Translations under genes and position numbers: made by a program
Notes under the pieces: generated by a model
The model's database searches: none
Told to the model about the DNA's origin: nothing
What the model saw: the letters and a program-made list of their open reading frames with translations, nothing else
Assembly (NCBI GenBank): GCA_013398955.1
Contig: VWPU01012104.1
Span: 227,218 to 291,217, forward strand
Direction: 5' to 3'
DNA from: Callaeas wilsoni
Taxonomy: Eukaryota > Chordata > Aves > Passeriformes > Callaeidae
DNA length: 64,000 bases
Shown here: in pieces, positions 36,212-57,852 of the stretch
How positions within the stretch are numbered: position 1 is the stretch's first letter
Layout of the letters: every line of letters begins with the position of its first letter

Positions 36212-36580
36212 TCTTGTAGACCCCTTTTAGGTACTGGAAGGTGCTATACGGTGTCTCCAGAGTCTTCTCTCTGGGCTGAGCACCCACAGCTCTCCCAGCC
36301 TGTCTGCACAGCAGAGGTGCTCCAGCCCTCTGAGCATCTTTGTGACCCTCCTCTGAACTCACTCAACAGGTCCTTCTTACGCTGGGGACTCGCAGCTGAG
36401 TGCAGTGCTCCACGTGGGGTCACATAAGGCTGGAGTAAAGCAGGAGAATCATCTCCCTTGACTCGCTGGCCACGCTGCTTTTGATACATCCCAGGATACA
36501 GCTGGTTTTATGAGCTTCAAGTGCATCTCGCCCAGTCGTGGCAAGCATCTCCCCCGACCCAGGTGCTGGGCTTGGCAGGT
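36212..36580 (-). mobile_element. CR1 LINE internal fragment, antisense to window
   Basis: The plus strand has GTAGACCCCTTTTAGGTACT and GGAAGGTGCTATACGGTGTC, then CAGAGGTGCTCCAGCCCTCT, GACCCTCCTCTGAACTCACT and TTTTGATACATCCCAGGATA. These follow the order of a reversed CR1 3' region, without the extreme 3' end. Beyond about 36515 the match weakens, although CCCCCGACCCAGGTGC still resembles a more distal CR1 motif, which suggests an internal deletion. It is more diverged than the two other antisense copies. Confidence 0.8.
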
Positions 36581-36816
36581 GGCCGGACCGACGAGGCCCG
36601 AAGAGGACGCTCTCCAAGGGGACACAGGCAATCGCTCCCTCTCCAGCCCCGGGAGGGAGCTGCTGCGCGACGGGCGATCGGGCGCTGGCCGTGGTGCTGA
36701 AGCGGAACTAACGGGGCTTGCTCGCAAACGTCAGCCCCGGTGAGAAACAGAGCAGACCACGGAGTTCCAGCTTCATCCGGGAACTCGAAACCGGCCTGCC
36801 TTACCAGACGCGAAAT
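36581..36816. promoter_or_regulatory. Intronic CpG-dense patch, possible alternative promoter
   Basis: I count about 26 CpG dinucleotides in roughly 235 bp, including GCGCGACGGGCGATCGGGCG. The surrounding intron is AT-rich and poor in CpG. The patch lies about 1.3 kb upstream of exon 5 on the gene's strand. On the minus strand a consensus-like donor, GTAAGG after GTCTG, lies at 36801-36806 and could end an alternative first exon. On the plus strand there is GTGAGA after CCCCG near 36740. A 106-codon minus-strand frame (36517-36837) covers the patch but resembles nothing known and runs into the CR1. It may be an unmethylated CpG island, or a GC-rich insertion linked to the adjacent CR1. Confidence 0.4.
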
Positions 36817-38064
36817 GTTTCTAATGCCAGATAACACAGACAGCTTCTTTTATCAACTCAAACCAGACTGATGGAGACGGCATTTTCCTGAAAGATTCAA
36901 AATTTGGTTCAAAACCTGAGGACAAACTTTCAACTGGGCATTTTCTTCCTAACATCGACTATTTTAAGATTTGGGCTATTCGGACATACACAGAGCGAGG
37001 ACGAAAATGAAGCACCTCATTTGAGCTTTCCTGCACAAAAGCACTGCCAGACAACTCTGTGGCATGATTCGTGGCTATGAATGCTGAGCACCTTCGGGTA
37101 CCTCCCCTTCTCCCCAGGAGTCATCCCCTTTTGAAAGGTACAGCTTAACCCACTCGTCTCTCCTCAGCATTCCCTGTAAGCATCTCCTCTGCCCTACGTG
37201 TTGAACATCTCACTTGTGGGTGCCTAAATGGCACACAAAAGAACTGTTCCCACAAACATTAGATCTTAACCTCCACTCCAAACTCTGATCTGCCAGCAAT
37301 ACAACTGTTCTAGGCAAGAGATTGTGTCACAAGGCAGGGCTTTTCAGCTTGGCTTCTTAAAGCAGTGTGGATACAAACTGGGAGTGTGTACCCTAATTCT
37401 CCCCACACATACGGTACTACACGCGGGAGCCCAGCTCGGAGATACACCCACCACTGTGCCACGGTATGCCCAAAACCAGCCACTGAATCCATGCGCAACG
37501 TGTGTCAATTCCATCTTTAGAACAGAACATGCTCCTCCTTGTATTGCCTCTTGGGGTTTCCGTTTTGGGGGCTTTTGTGAAAGAAAAAGATAAAAATGTG
37601 GCAACTCCAACACAGAGTTACACCTGGAGATTTTGGCATAGGAAAAAGAAAATAAAAATGAAACAGAATGCTAGTACCAATCCTATTGAATGATAACATC
37701 TCCAGTAATACCTGAAAAGACAGCAGTACCTCTTGAATTTATTGCAATTTTCCCTCCAGAACCCTGAGGACAGCAGGTCAGATCCAACAAAGACAGGACA
37801 AGTAATGGACTTAAGCCATAGGACTGAACACAAACACTAAATTTTAAGGGTCATGGAGCTTTCCAAGAAAAGAAACTAAGCTTCAAAATGGTGTAAGAAT
37901 ATACTGGTGTCAGTCCTGCTAAAACAGAGGGACCAGATTATATGGATTAGGAGTTTTCTTTCAACATAAGGAGTTGGTATAGTCCTACATCCATTGTTTT
38001 CCTCTAGCAACAGAGAAAATATAAATTAAATTTAAAATCCACTGATCCTAGGTGGTTCTAATAT

Positions 38065-38080
38065 AGGCATATATATGCCT
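38065..38080. repeat. 16-bp perfect palindrome
   Basis: AGGCATATATATGCCT is its own reverse complement, with an alternating AT core. It is short and stands alone in an AT-rich intron, so it is probably chance. Confidence 0.6.
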
Positions 38081-41000
38081 CAAACAAGATAAGCTCACAC
38101 AGAAGAGAAGACAGCTTGAAGTTCAGGAACCAAACATCAAGCTGGACACCACTCCATGGCAGGATTTGTCTGTGCCCCTGTCTTTGATTCTAACCCATTT
38201 TTATCAATTTTTGGTCTCCTTTTTCAGTTCTGCAGAAAATATCATGCAGGGACAAAGCAATGCAATGACATTAAAACATCTCCAGCTTCAAAAGGATGAA
38301 GATCCTTCAAGATTAAGAGCACTGATTACAGCACTCCTGCATTCCATGATGTTTGGTTAGTTTTCCACCATTTCTTTGCAAAGAGGTGAACAGAAACTGC
38401 TTCTGATAACATGCAAGACAAGATGATTACAAAACCTGTCCCCTGAGATTTGTTTCATGTGGAAATATGGCATTGAAATATACTTTTGTGCTGTGGTATT
38501 ATGAAAACTTTTCTTCTTTAAAGCATGAAGTTTCTTTTAACAGTGGTCTTAAGTTGAAGAAGCCAATTTTCTGTATTTTTAAGTAAGTTGATACTCAACC
38601 ACAATAGCATTTATTATTGATTTGCTATTATTTATTGTAGCTATTTGTTTCCTACCACTCTTCTCAATTCAATCCTGATAACTTGAGAATTAAAACTTTG
38701 GGAACTGTGGCAATTACAGAACCCTTGTTACCACGTTGCTGATCCATGACTTACACAATTCCTAGAGTCAGAACAAGAAGCCATTGTCTGCTAGAGAACA
38801 AGCTTGTTTGTCCACAGGTCTATTGTTCACACAACTGTGTAAATGCGAATAAATCAAGATTCCAGCAGTTCTTGCCTCCACTCAAGCCACCTTTGTATTC
38901 CTGCACATGAAAGATCCTTGCTTACATCCATCATGCTTCTCTGCAGTGCTCCTTCTCTTTGAAACCTCATGACTAAAACAGTATTATTTTTCCATCTGGA
39001 CTCGGAAAGCATACCAACATTTTTTTAATATACTCACTACTTCCCTTTCATTCGTTTCCTTTTTTTAAGAAAACATTTCATCCAGATGAAAGCAGAGTAT
39101 ATCTTAATCAAAATATTTCAAACACTGGCTCTGTTCATATAAATACATCTTTAAAAACAGAACAAAAAATCAGACAGCAACCAAAAAAACCCAAAAAGCA
39201 GAAACAAAAAGGAAAAAAAAGGAAACGTGAATTTTTTCCTGAACTAAGATGAAGGAGACAAAAAAAATATTTTTTGTTTCTGTACTCCTGCTTGTTATGC
39301 AAAAGATAGCTTAGCTGCAATATGAAATAAGGCATCTTCTGCAGAGGAGATGGCAACTGATGATTGCTACAAAGCAGAGAAGGCTACAACATCTTGGAGG
39401 AAAACAACCATTCGCTACTTGATTCAGCGATGTTGAATTTGATCACCTCTTTGTATAAAAATGAAGTATCAAAAGCAAAAATTAGGATCCAAAGCATCGT
39501 TTCCAAACTCTTATAGACAGCATAGATGCTTCTGAATTTGTTCACTTTGTATTCATACATTAAAAACCTGTTCAGGCAAACTTCTTACAGGCTACTCAGA
39601 GTGCAAGCACAGTTTCTATTTGTCTGCACAAACAATTGTTTTGCATAAAGTGATACATTCCACTTTATACACAATTCTCAAGCATCTCATACTTGCTGCG
39701 TTAGATCTCAAACCAGGAGAGACATACACAGACAAAATGCATTAATTCCAAATATAGCATATACTTTAAAATTCAGCTAAGAAGGTGACCTACCACTTGA
39801 CAAGCCAAATTTAGCTATGCTATAGCTTGATTTTGCCTTCTTCTCTTCAAGCAAACCTAGTTTCCCTGATTTTTTTTAAAGGGGCAAGCATACAGGAAAA
39901 AGTGGAAAGAAGTTGTTTAAAAATATTATCAACATCTCTGACCCACTATTTTTAAGTGGTTTTATTTAGAACGTGCTATTTTTAAAGCTGCTGCATTTAA
40001 AAGAAAGCTTGCTTACCTTCCATGGTAGTCATAAAATAAACATCTTCTAAATTATCTAAATCAATTAACAAAGGCTACAATGAGAAGTCTACTTTTTATG
40101 TGACTCTAGACATACTTTCTTGTTTCATCTATTCCAATTTCTGATACTATTAATCAATAAAAAAAAATATTAAGCATGAAAAATGGTACTGGGACCTTCT
40201 ATCCCTCTGAGTCACCTTCAGATGAAAGATGCCTATTCATCTGTGTGTAGTCAAACACCTGCCATTACAGCTCTACACTTTTCATTCAAGGAGCTGCATC
40301 ATTTGCAGCCGAACAATCAGGCTTGAAATTGCCAGCAGGTGATAGAAAACCAAGATATACCACAGCTAAGCAGGCTTAGCCTGACAGATTAGTTGCTCTT
40401 TATGTAGTACAAGAACACAATCGATTTAATGTTTTTCTCTACATAGACATAAAGGCAGTGATTTTGAAAAACTTCAATACTTTAAACTATAACATTCTGC
40501 AACGGTGCAAATAGCACATTTTATTAACATATATCTGCATCTACAGGCAACCTATTACATATTAAGTACTCATATGCATAGGAAATTGATTTCACATACA
40601 AACACAGTAAAAGTACTTGCTAAGCTGAGTGAAGGTGAAAGAAGGAAAATAATTGGCTTAGCAATCAGTTTTCAGTTCACAGTTTTCCTTTTTCAGATTG
40701 AGTTCATTTGGGTTGAGAATATGAGAAACATTCCTAAGAAAATTGCCCTCTTTGAAAAGCATGCTACAAAATTCCTGTGTAACACTGGACACAGCATAAA
40801 GAATATGCCCTCTTCAAAGTCTGTTAATGGTTCTTAGAACAAGCTAGGACAATTTTACCTTTTTTAGATCTTCCAAAAGCATTTTTCCACTCCATGAATC
40901 CAGATAATTATCTGACACTTCATACCTGCCTTTTCTTCCCCCCTCACAGTACACAATTGTGCAATGAGATCTAATACTAAAGACATGGACACACACGTAA

Positions 41001-42844
41001 AATTCTGTTTGACAAATCAGCTCTTCCAAGAAATTGCTCATCTAGCCATCAAATGATTAATACAATATCACACAACAAAATTCTAAAGCTAGCCTACAGC
41101 AAGTAAATTATGGAAGAAAAAAAGACAAATTAAAGATGAAAACAGAAAGTGCTGTTCCATATATATCATGCTTGATTTGTGTATAAAGTTACAGAGAACT
41201 CCTCACCAGCATGAAACTTCTGCAGCTTTATTAATTTTAGGAGATCCAGAAATAATATTTGGAAGACTCATTTAGTGCACAAGCCCTTCTGTACATAAAG
41301 ATGTGGCAGTCAGGGCACAGTGCAGAGCTGTGAATCAGTGGCCTCTAAATAACACATTCAGTTCTTCTGTTTGCAACCTCTGTTACAGTCACTTTGCCAG
41401 TTTCTAAGGGCCAGAGGGAGAAATTTTGCTTATCATCAACTCCTCTGCAAGTCCATGCACTTATGTGTAGGTTTAGTGCCTATACTGCCGTAGATATGCA
41501 ATTGCTGAGAATTACTATGCTCACTGAAGAACAGCATCATTTCAAGATCCAAAGGAGATTTAAAAAGAAAAACAAAATTAGCATTCCCTTTCTTCAACGT
41601 ACTTGTATTGAAAACAACAATTTAAAGTGTTTCTTTGTGTTGAAAGTGAAGGACAAACTGCCTATCTCTACCACATTAGGGAAATCCTGTGAAGGCAAAA
41701 AGGCACAGCTACCGCTTCTGACTGAAAGTCCTGCTTATCAACTGACTAAACGAAGCAAGGGCCTTCACTACCAGCAAATAAATGAGAGCCAGCTTTACTG
41801 CATCATGCTGATTTATCTGTGCTGTCACTCCTCATCAGGATACAGTGAGGACCACTAGGCAGGGAAAAAATACTGCAGATCCAAACTTTCTGACAAGGGA
41901 AGTTTTTTAGTTTTCTTAAAGCAATAGGGAACCAAACAAGTAGCATTGAAAAAAGAAAAATATTACCCACATAGCCTGGAAGAGGGTATGTTTGTCAAGG
42001 TTGTACTTCCTTTTTCATAGTAACAGGTGTTTCCACTTTGAGAAACTATGTTTTTAAAGAATAACATTTTGAGAACAAATGTAAATCAGTTCATCTTCAC
42101 AGTAAGTTTCCTGTTTAATTTAATACTACAAATATTATTAAATACTACAAAAATGCAAACAACAGGAGAACTTACATCCTTTTTTACCGCAGAGGACACA
42201 AGTCTCTGTAATTCTCCATAGAGTACAAAAGGTCTATTTCTGACAGGATCTGAACCTGAGTGCAAGTTTATGCTGCTGTCACAGCTGAGTTTGCTTCCAA
42301 GTTTCCAGGCTGTAGCTCAGCAAAGGGTTAAGAGCAGAACACTGCAGTGCTACTTCACTCACCAGGACAGCTTAAACCTGATTCCACTTAAGACAACTGG
42401 AATCTTTTCACATAGACTGAAGGAAACTAGTCCAGAACTTTAACATAAGAAATCCCATAATAATGGCAAGTAACATCAAGTCAGGCAGAATTTAATTATT
42501 CAGATCTTTGCTAAGATTCAATCAGGATTCATTCCTCAGTTTTTGCATACAGCTTCACACACGTTCTGTACAGGGCTGTTGAGCAACATTGTGAACCCTT
42601 GAAGGCTATGCTGGAGAGTGGGTTAGTAATGTATTTGAAAGGAAGAACAGTACCTATTCACAATATAAACTGGACTTTCTGAAGCACTTCAGGCTTTCAT
42701 TAGCAATGACCCTTTCCAGTGCAGGCCAGAGCAATTTCACTAAAGAAACCAGCAATCATTTCTTGCACAAATGCCATCCCCAGTGGCACAGCTACAAGCT
42801 ATTTTAACATTTAATTCTTTGGCTTGGGTATTTAAAGGACTTCA

Positions 42845-53185
<10,341 letters not shown>

Positions 53186-53309
53186 CTGCAGGTGCTGCTT
53201 TTTTGCATAACTTCTGCTCTGTGATATCCTGATAACTTGCAAAATCCATCGTTGCTGTAGACAATGGGCCAATCCACGATCTGGGCATTACCCAAGACAA
53301 AATTAGTAT
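53186..53309 (-). CDS. KCNH1: KCNH1 coding exon 2: start of PAS (eag) domain core
   Basis: A 124-nt exon, phase 1 to 2. The acceptor is TTCAAACAG before ATACTAATTTTG. The donor is GTATTT after ACCTGCAG. It encodes [20 protein letters not shown], then [20 protein letters not shown], the first strands and helices of the PAS fold (human residues 28-67). The conserved [10 protein letters not shown] motif is intact. The missing first 26 residues include the PAS-cap, a flexible segment that controls deactivation and sensitivity of gating; they should come from exon 1 to the right of the window. It is distinguished from KCNH5 by TNFVLGN (SSFLLGN there) and HRAEVM. Confidence 0.97.
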
Positions 53310-54545
53310 CTGTTTGAAAAAACACATCAGTTAGACATTAGTCAAGGCTATAGTTGCATTAGAGGAAATATTCATTTCAGACCCCAATCCCAATTGCTTC
53401 AGTCTCTGCACAATTTTTCCCAGATATTCTTCCCACTGCAGTCAACAGGATTATTTCTGGTTTTAATTTGAAGTAAATTTTTATTTTTTAAAAAGCGTTA
53501 ATTACTCAGAGCACAAAAGGATGGGTTTATGCAAATGAAACACAGGATGGTTAAGCAGGTAAAATTTATCTCTTGACTGAGGACAGATCCACCGAACAGT
53601 TTCCCTCTGTGCCACAGGCACTGATCCACCAAAACACTCAGTTTAAATGTGGAGCCTCTTACAGGTGGCCAAACCAACACATGAGCAACATTTCTCCTCC
53701 CTGAATGCAGACACAGTGGCTCCTCTCAACACTGCCTCCAGTGCTGGTCCCACAAGCTCAAACACTTGTGCATAGCACAGCACTCCAAACGGGACACCAA
53801 GAGCTAGGGCCAGCAATTGCACCAGTAGAAGGAACTCCTTCTTTGCAATACAAGCCAGAAGGAGTCTCAATCGGTATGAAAAAACTAGGCAGGATTCATG
53901 TCTCCATTCTTGCTGGAGCTGTGCGTGCCATGTTTTTTATGACTGCCAACTCAAACCTACACCTGTGCCAAGACAGACAGCAGTGCTGCTCCCTGGGCAC
54001 TGGCAGGCAGGAGGAGATGGAGAGCCCTTATGGAAGTCCACCACACTGTCTACTTTTCAGTATCAACTCCCAACTGCTCACACATCCATAGATATCATTA
54101 ATGCTTCCTGCAATCAAATTACATTTTACCTATTAATTGCAGAGAGTTTAGTTTCTTTCAACTTCCCCTTTCAAAATCTTTCACCCCAAACTTCCAGTGG
54201 GTTTAAATAAAGCAGTTCTGTAGCTAGCTAAATCCACTGCCCACTTCCACAAGCATGATTAAGTGTATTTTTGTACACTCTTTAGAGTGAAATACACCAG
54301 TAATATAACTTCAGGATATTTTCGCTGCTTTGTTTCTCATAGCCTCTTTTAAATACCATGGTTTTTGCCTAGTTGAAGCACCTTCTCCCCAAAACAATAC
54401 ACCTCTTTTACCCCTTCCTACGAATAAGTAAATCAAGTCATTTCTCACTGCTAAAGCAAGTGCTTTTGAGTGTCTATTATAAACATTACATTAGACTGTG
54501 TTAGGATATTTTAAAATTTCATTAGGAAGTACAAAAATATGACCC

Positions 54546-54566
54546 AAAAAAAAAAAAAAAAAAAAA
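54546..54566. repeat. Poly(A) run of 21 bases
   Basis: A homopolymer of 21 adenines on the plus strand, with no retroposon body recognised next to it. Confidence 0.85.
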
Positions 54567-57500
54567 CCAAATCAAATGTTAGGCCAGATCCTGCCCTGAT
54601 CTGAATGGTGTTATTTCATGCATGAATTCCTTCTCACTGCCTCCCCTTCTCAAAAGGTAACTTTCCCTTCTCTCCATTTCCTAAAGAGTTCCTGTTAAGC
54701 ATCTGCCTGCCTTTCACACTTGACTTTCATTGTCTTCAGGTAAATAATCTCTTGGGTTTTTTCATTAAAGGCTACATAGGACACATTTCTGATAACTATC
54801 ACTGTGTTAATCCTACTTTTATCTAGCTTTGCAATGCTTCTGTGAGTTACAAAAATGCTCTTGTCTCCTATTTACAGGTGAAAACAAAGCCCTAAATCCA
54901 TAAGGGAATTTAAGCTCCAAAAGGTGATCTAGTCCTAGGTGCCCAGCTCTCAAAGACTTGGGAGCTGGCAGCTCTGTGAGCAGTGTTGGAGAGGAGAACT
55001 GAAAAACTCCAGCACAGCAAATAGAAATCTGCCCAAGTTAAATCACAGAAAACAATGAAAAAGGGGGATATTTTAGGGCTGGTTTTCCCCCTTTCCTATA
55101 TTTGTTACAATACCTGGTATTTTAACATAAGCCCAGTTCTCACAGACAATACTTGATTCCTCACCATTATTGCAGGAGCTGAAGAATCATGTTGCCACTT
55201 ACATTTTGGCCCAACAAAGCCCAATTTTTTTGGAATGGCAGTTTCCAAAGGATGCATAGAGAACATGCACACATTTCCCTCCCCCAAGAGCAGTTTGGAC
55301 ATTCTCCTAGAGGATGTAGGCTACCTTAGGGCAGTGAAAGCTCAGCCATTATTTCAGCTCTTGAATGACTGTTCTAATTATCAAGCTACCACAGCAAACA
55401 TGTCAACATGTCACCATGTGAGGTTTTTAAATCAGTGTGACTTGGCTGTTGTATTTTACGCACTCCTATTAGTCTTCACTGGGTGAGCCTCTCTAGCAGG
55501 TAGGGGTACAATGTTTCATGAGAGTCCAGGCTGGGTTTAGTCATGAGTTAGAAGCAAGCTGAGAGATCTTTATGTACCCATAAAGCTTTAAAGGAAAAAC
55601 TTTGCGCAACCATCAAATCAAAGAACAAGTCAGAGATTTTGATGATCCCATTGTTTCATAAGTGTCTCTCCCTTCTAGCTAATTCCCACTTCTTGCATCT
55701 TGACCTTTCTTTGATCCAGGCTTTACGTAGCTGACGAACACACCTCATTTCTTCAGAAGTGTCTCTGACAACAGTGTTTTGCCTGTGTGAACACTGCCAA
55801 GACACAGCATAAAATAAGGACTCCCACTTATAACTTCCCTGCATAGCTTGTTCCGATAGACGACCCAGAGGTAGAAGGGCTGTCCTCGTTGCTATCACTT
55901 ACATTCAGTTGCATTGACATCCCTGACAATGTGCTGCGTGGGGACAGCTCATAATCTGTTAAAAATTGTTCTTAACATAAGAAAATATTAAATAACATCC
56001 AGTGAGGGAAATACTGCCACTCCATCTGCAGGGGCACAGGGTCCCAGAGGCCAGGAAGCAGCTGTGGCTTTGTTATACAACAAGTATGAGGGATGCTCTA
56101 GTGAACTCTGAGAATCACAGGGCAGAGACTCTTGGGGACTCACAAATGGGTCAGCAAGGCCAGGAAAGGAGTTGGCCAGAGGAAGATCATAAAGAAATCT
56201 ATTGCAAAATTCTCTTCAAAGACAGGGATGAAATGGATACATAATAGCAGCAGTACTCAAAACTATTTAGTGACATAAAGCACCTCTTTGAAAGGACTCA
56301 ATGAACTTCCCTCCCAGGAAATCAGTTTCTATCAATGGCAACTGTGTTAGCAGTATTGCCTGGCCCAAGAAGAAGCTGTAAGCATCACTGGCTCTTCTTA
56401 TGCGCTCCAAGAAATCCTGAGCTAGAACTGGAGAGAGCAGCTGATATAAAAGTCCTGGGCTTCTGGCTTGTGTTGCATTTGGCAGAGTCTGAAAACAAGA
56501 CCATTGGGAGGCAAGGAAATATGCATAGGTGCAGCACAGAGCGCAACATGCCACGGAAATACAAGAGCTGTAGCATCACAAAGGCAGCACAATTACTTGC
56601 ACGAGTAAGGCAGGCTTCTGCAGCATGGATTACTTTGTGAAGTGTATCACTTCATATTTTCTAGCCTGCATTTTCCCCAGGTCAGTTCTGCTCACTGCAG
56701 TATACCCACGTCAGTGTCTACACACTCAAATGTCACATCCAGTTTGGGTTATCACTTTAAAGTAGACAAGGCCACTTAAAAGCAACAAGAAAAACATTTT
56801 AACTCCTTCCAAAATGTAAGAATGGAGTTCACTCAGTCACTGAAACCAGTACTTTCCTCCACTCAGAAAACAGACCATCACAGAAGAATCAGAAAATTTC
56901 TTTCTAATTAACCTTGGTCTTTTAACAGTAACAATAGCAAGTGTCTAGGGCATCCATCTTACCAAAACTACTCTATCTACTGAATCCTACTGTTACATTT
57001 AGTACTTTGTTTAACCAAAACTGTCCATCAGCTTCCAAAATTCCTGTAGACATGCTGCACTCACAGACATCTATCTGGCCCGGACTAGCTGACTGAGGAG
57101 TGGTCACCTCCTTGCAAGAGTGTGGAGCAAGTTACTGAAATACTTCCCCCCTACCATTCATTCCCCTGCACAGCTACATATTTGCTCCCACTGCATCCCA
57201 GCCTCTCCTGTATCATGGATCTTGCCAAGCTGAGACTTCCTCAACTCTTTCCAGAGGCCAGCACACCAGTTCTACCTTCCCTGTCCCACCAGTGATGCAC
57301 AGGTCCTCTTCTGGGACACACTGGCAGAAGGTCAGAGACCAGCAGCCAAACATTCCCACAGCACTGCCAGACACATTCCCACACTGAAGGTGTTCCCTCA
57401 TTGCACAGAGGAAGCAGAGGGGAAACTTCAGCCCAGGCTGCTGTAGTGCAGACCTCAGTAACAAGAGAGGCTGGTGCCCACTGCACTTTCCCATATGTGG

Positions 57501-57713
57501 GTCAGTCAAAGCCCCCCCAGGGTGCTTGGGTTTGTGTAGTGCGCAAATGTAATTTAAATATATTAATATATTTTCCCACAGTCATCATACAAAAACAACA
57601 CTCGAAAGGTTTGTTCCCAATTTATTCCTCTCTCAGTAAAAGGAGAACCAGGCTCAGCATGGTGGGAAGACCTGCTCCTCACCAAACTTGCTTGTTCTCC
57701 CACCAGACTCTGA

Positions 57714-57852
57714 GAGAAGAGAAGAGAAGAGAAGAGAAGAGAAGAGAAGAGAAGAGAAGAGAAGAGAAGAGAAGAGAAGAGAAGAGAAGAGAAGAGAAGA
57801 GAAGAGAAGAGAAGAGAAGAGAAGAGAAGAGAAGAGAAGAGAAGAGAAGAGA
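57714..57852. repeat. (GAGAA)n pentanucleotide repeat, 27.8 perfect copies
   Basis: An unbroken tandem array of GAGAA over 139 bp with no mismatch. The plus strand is pure purine and the KCNH1 transcript strand is pure pyrimidine (CTCTT/TTCTC). Because 15 nt equals three units, every frame reads as a five-residue repeat (REEKR on plus, SSLLF on minus), which creates false open frames on both strands. Perfect length suggests recent expansion and probable polymorphism. Confidence 0.97.

Noticed and set aside
36517..36837. 106-codon minus-strand frame across the CpG patch
   Set aside because: GC-rich sequence has few stops. The frame runs into the CR1 fragment, resembles no family I know and has no splice link in frame to exon 5.
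41394..41858. 154-codon plus-strand open frame
   Set aside because: Composition is like the intron, with no domain, signal or splice context and no resemblance to a known protein. It is opposite to the gene and likely chance.
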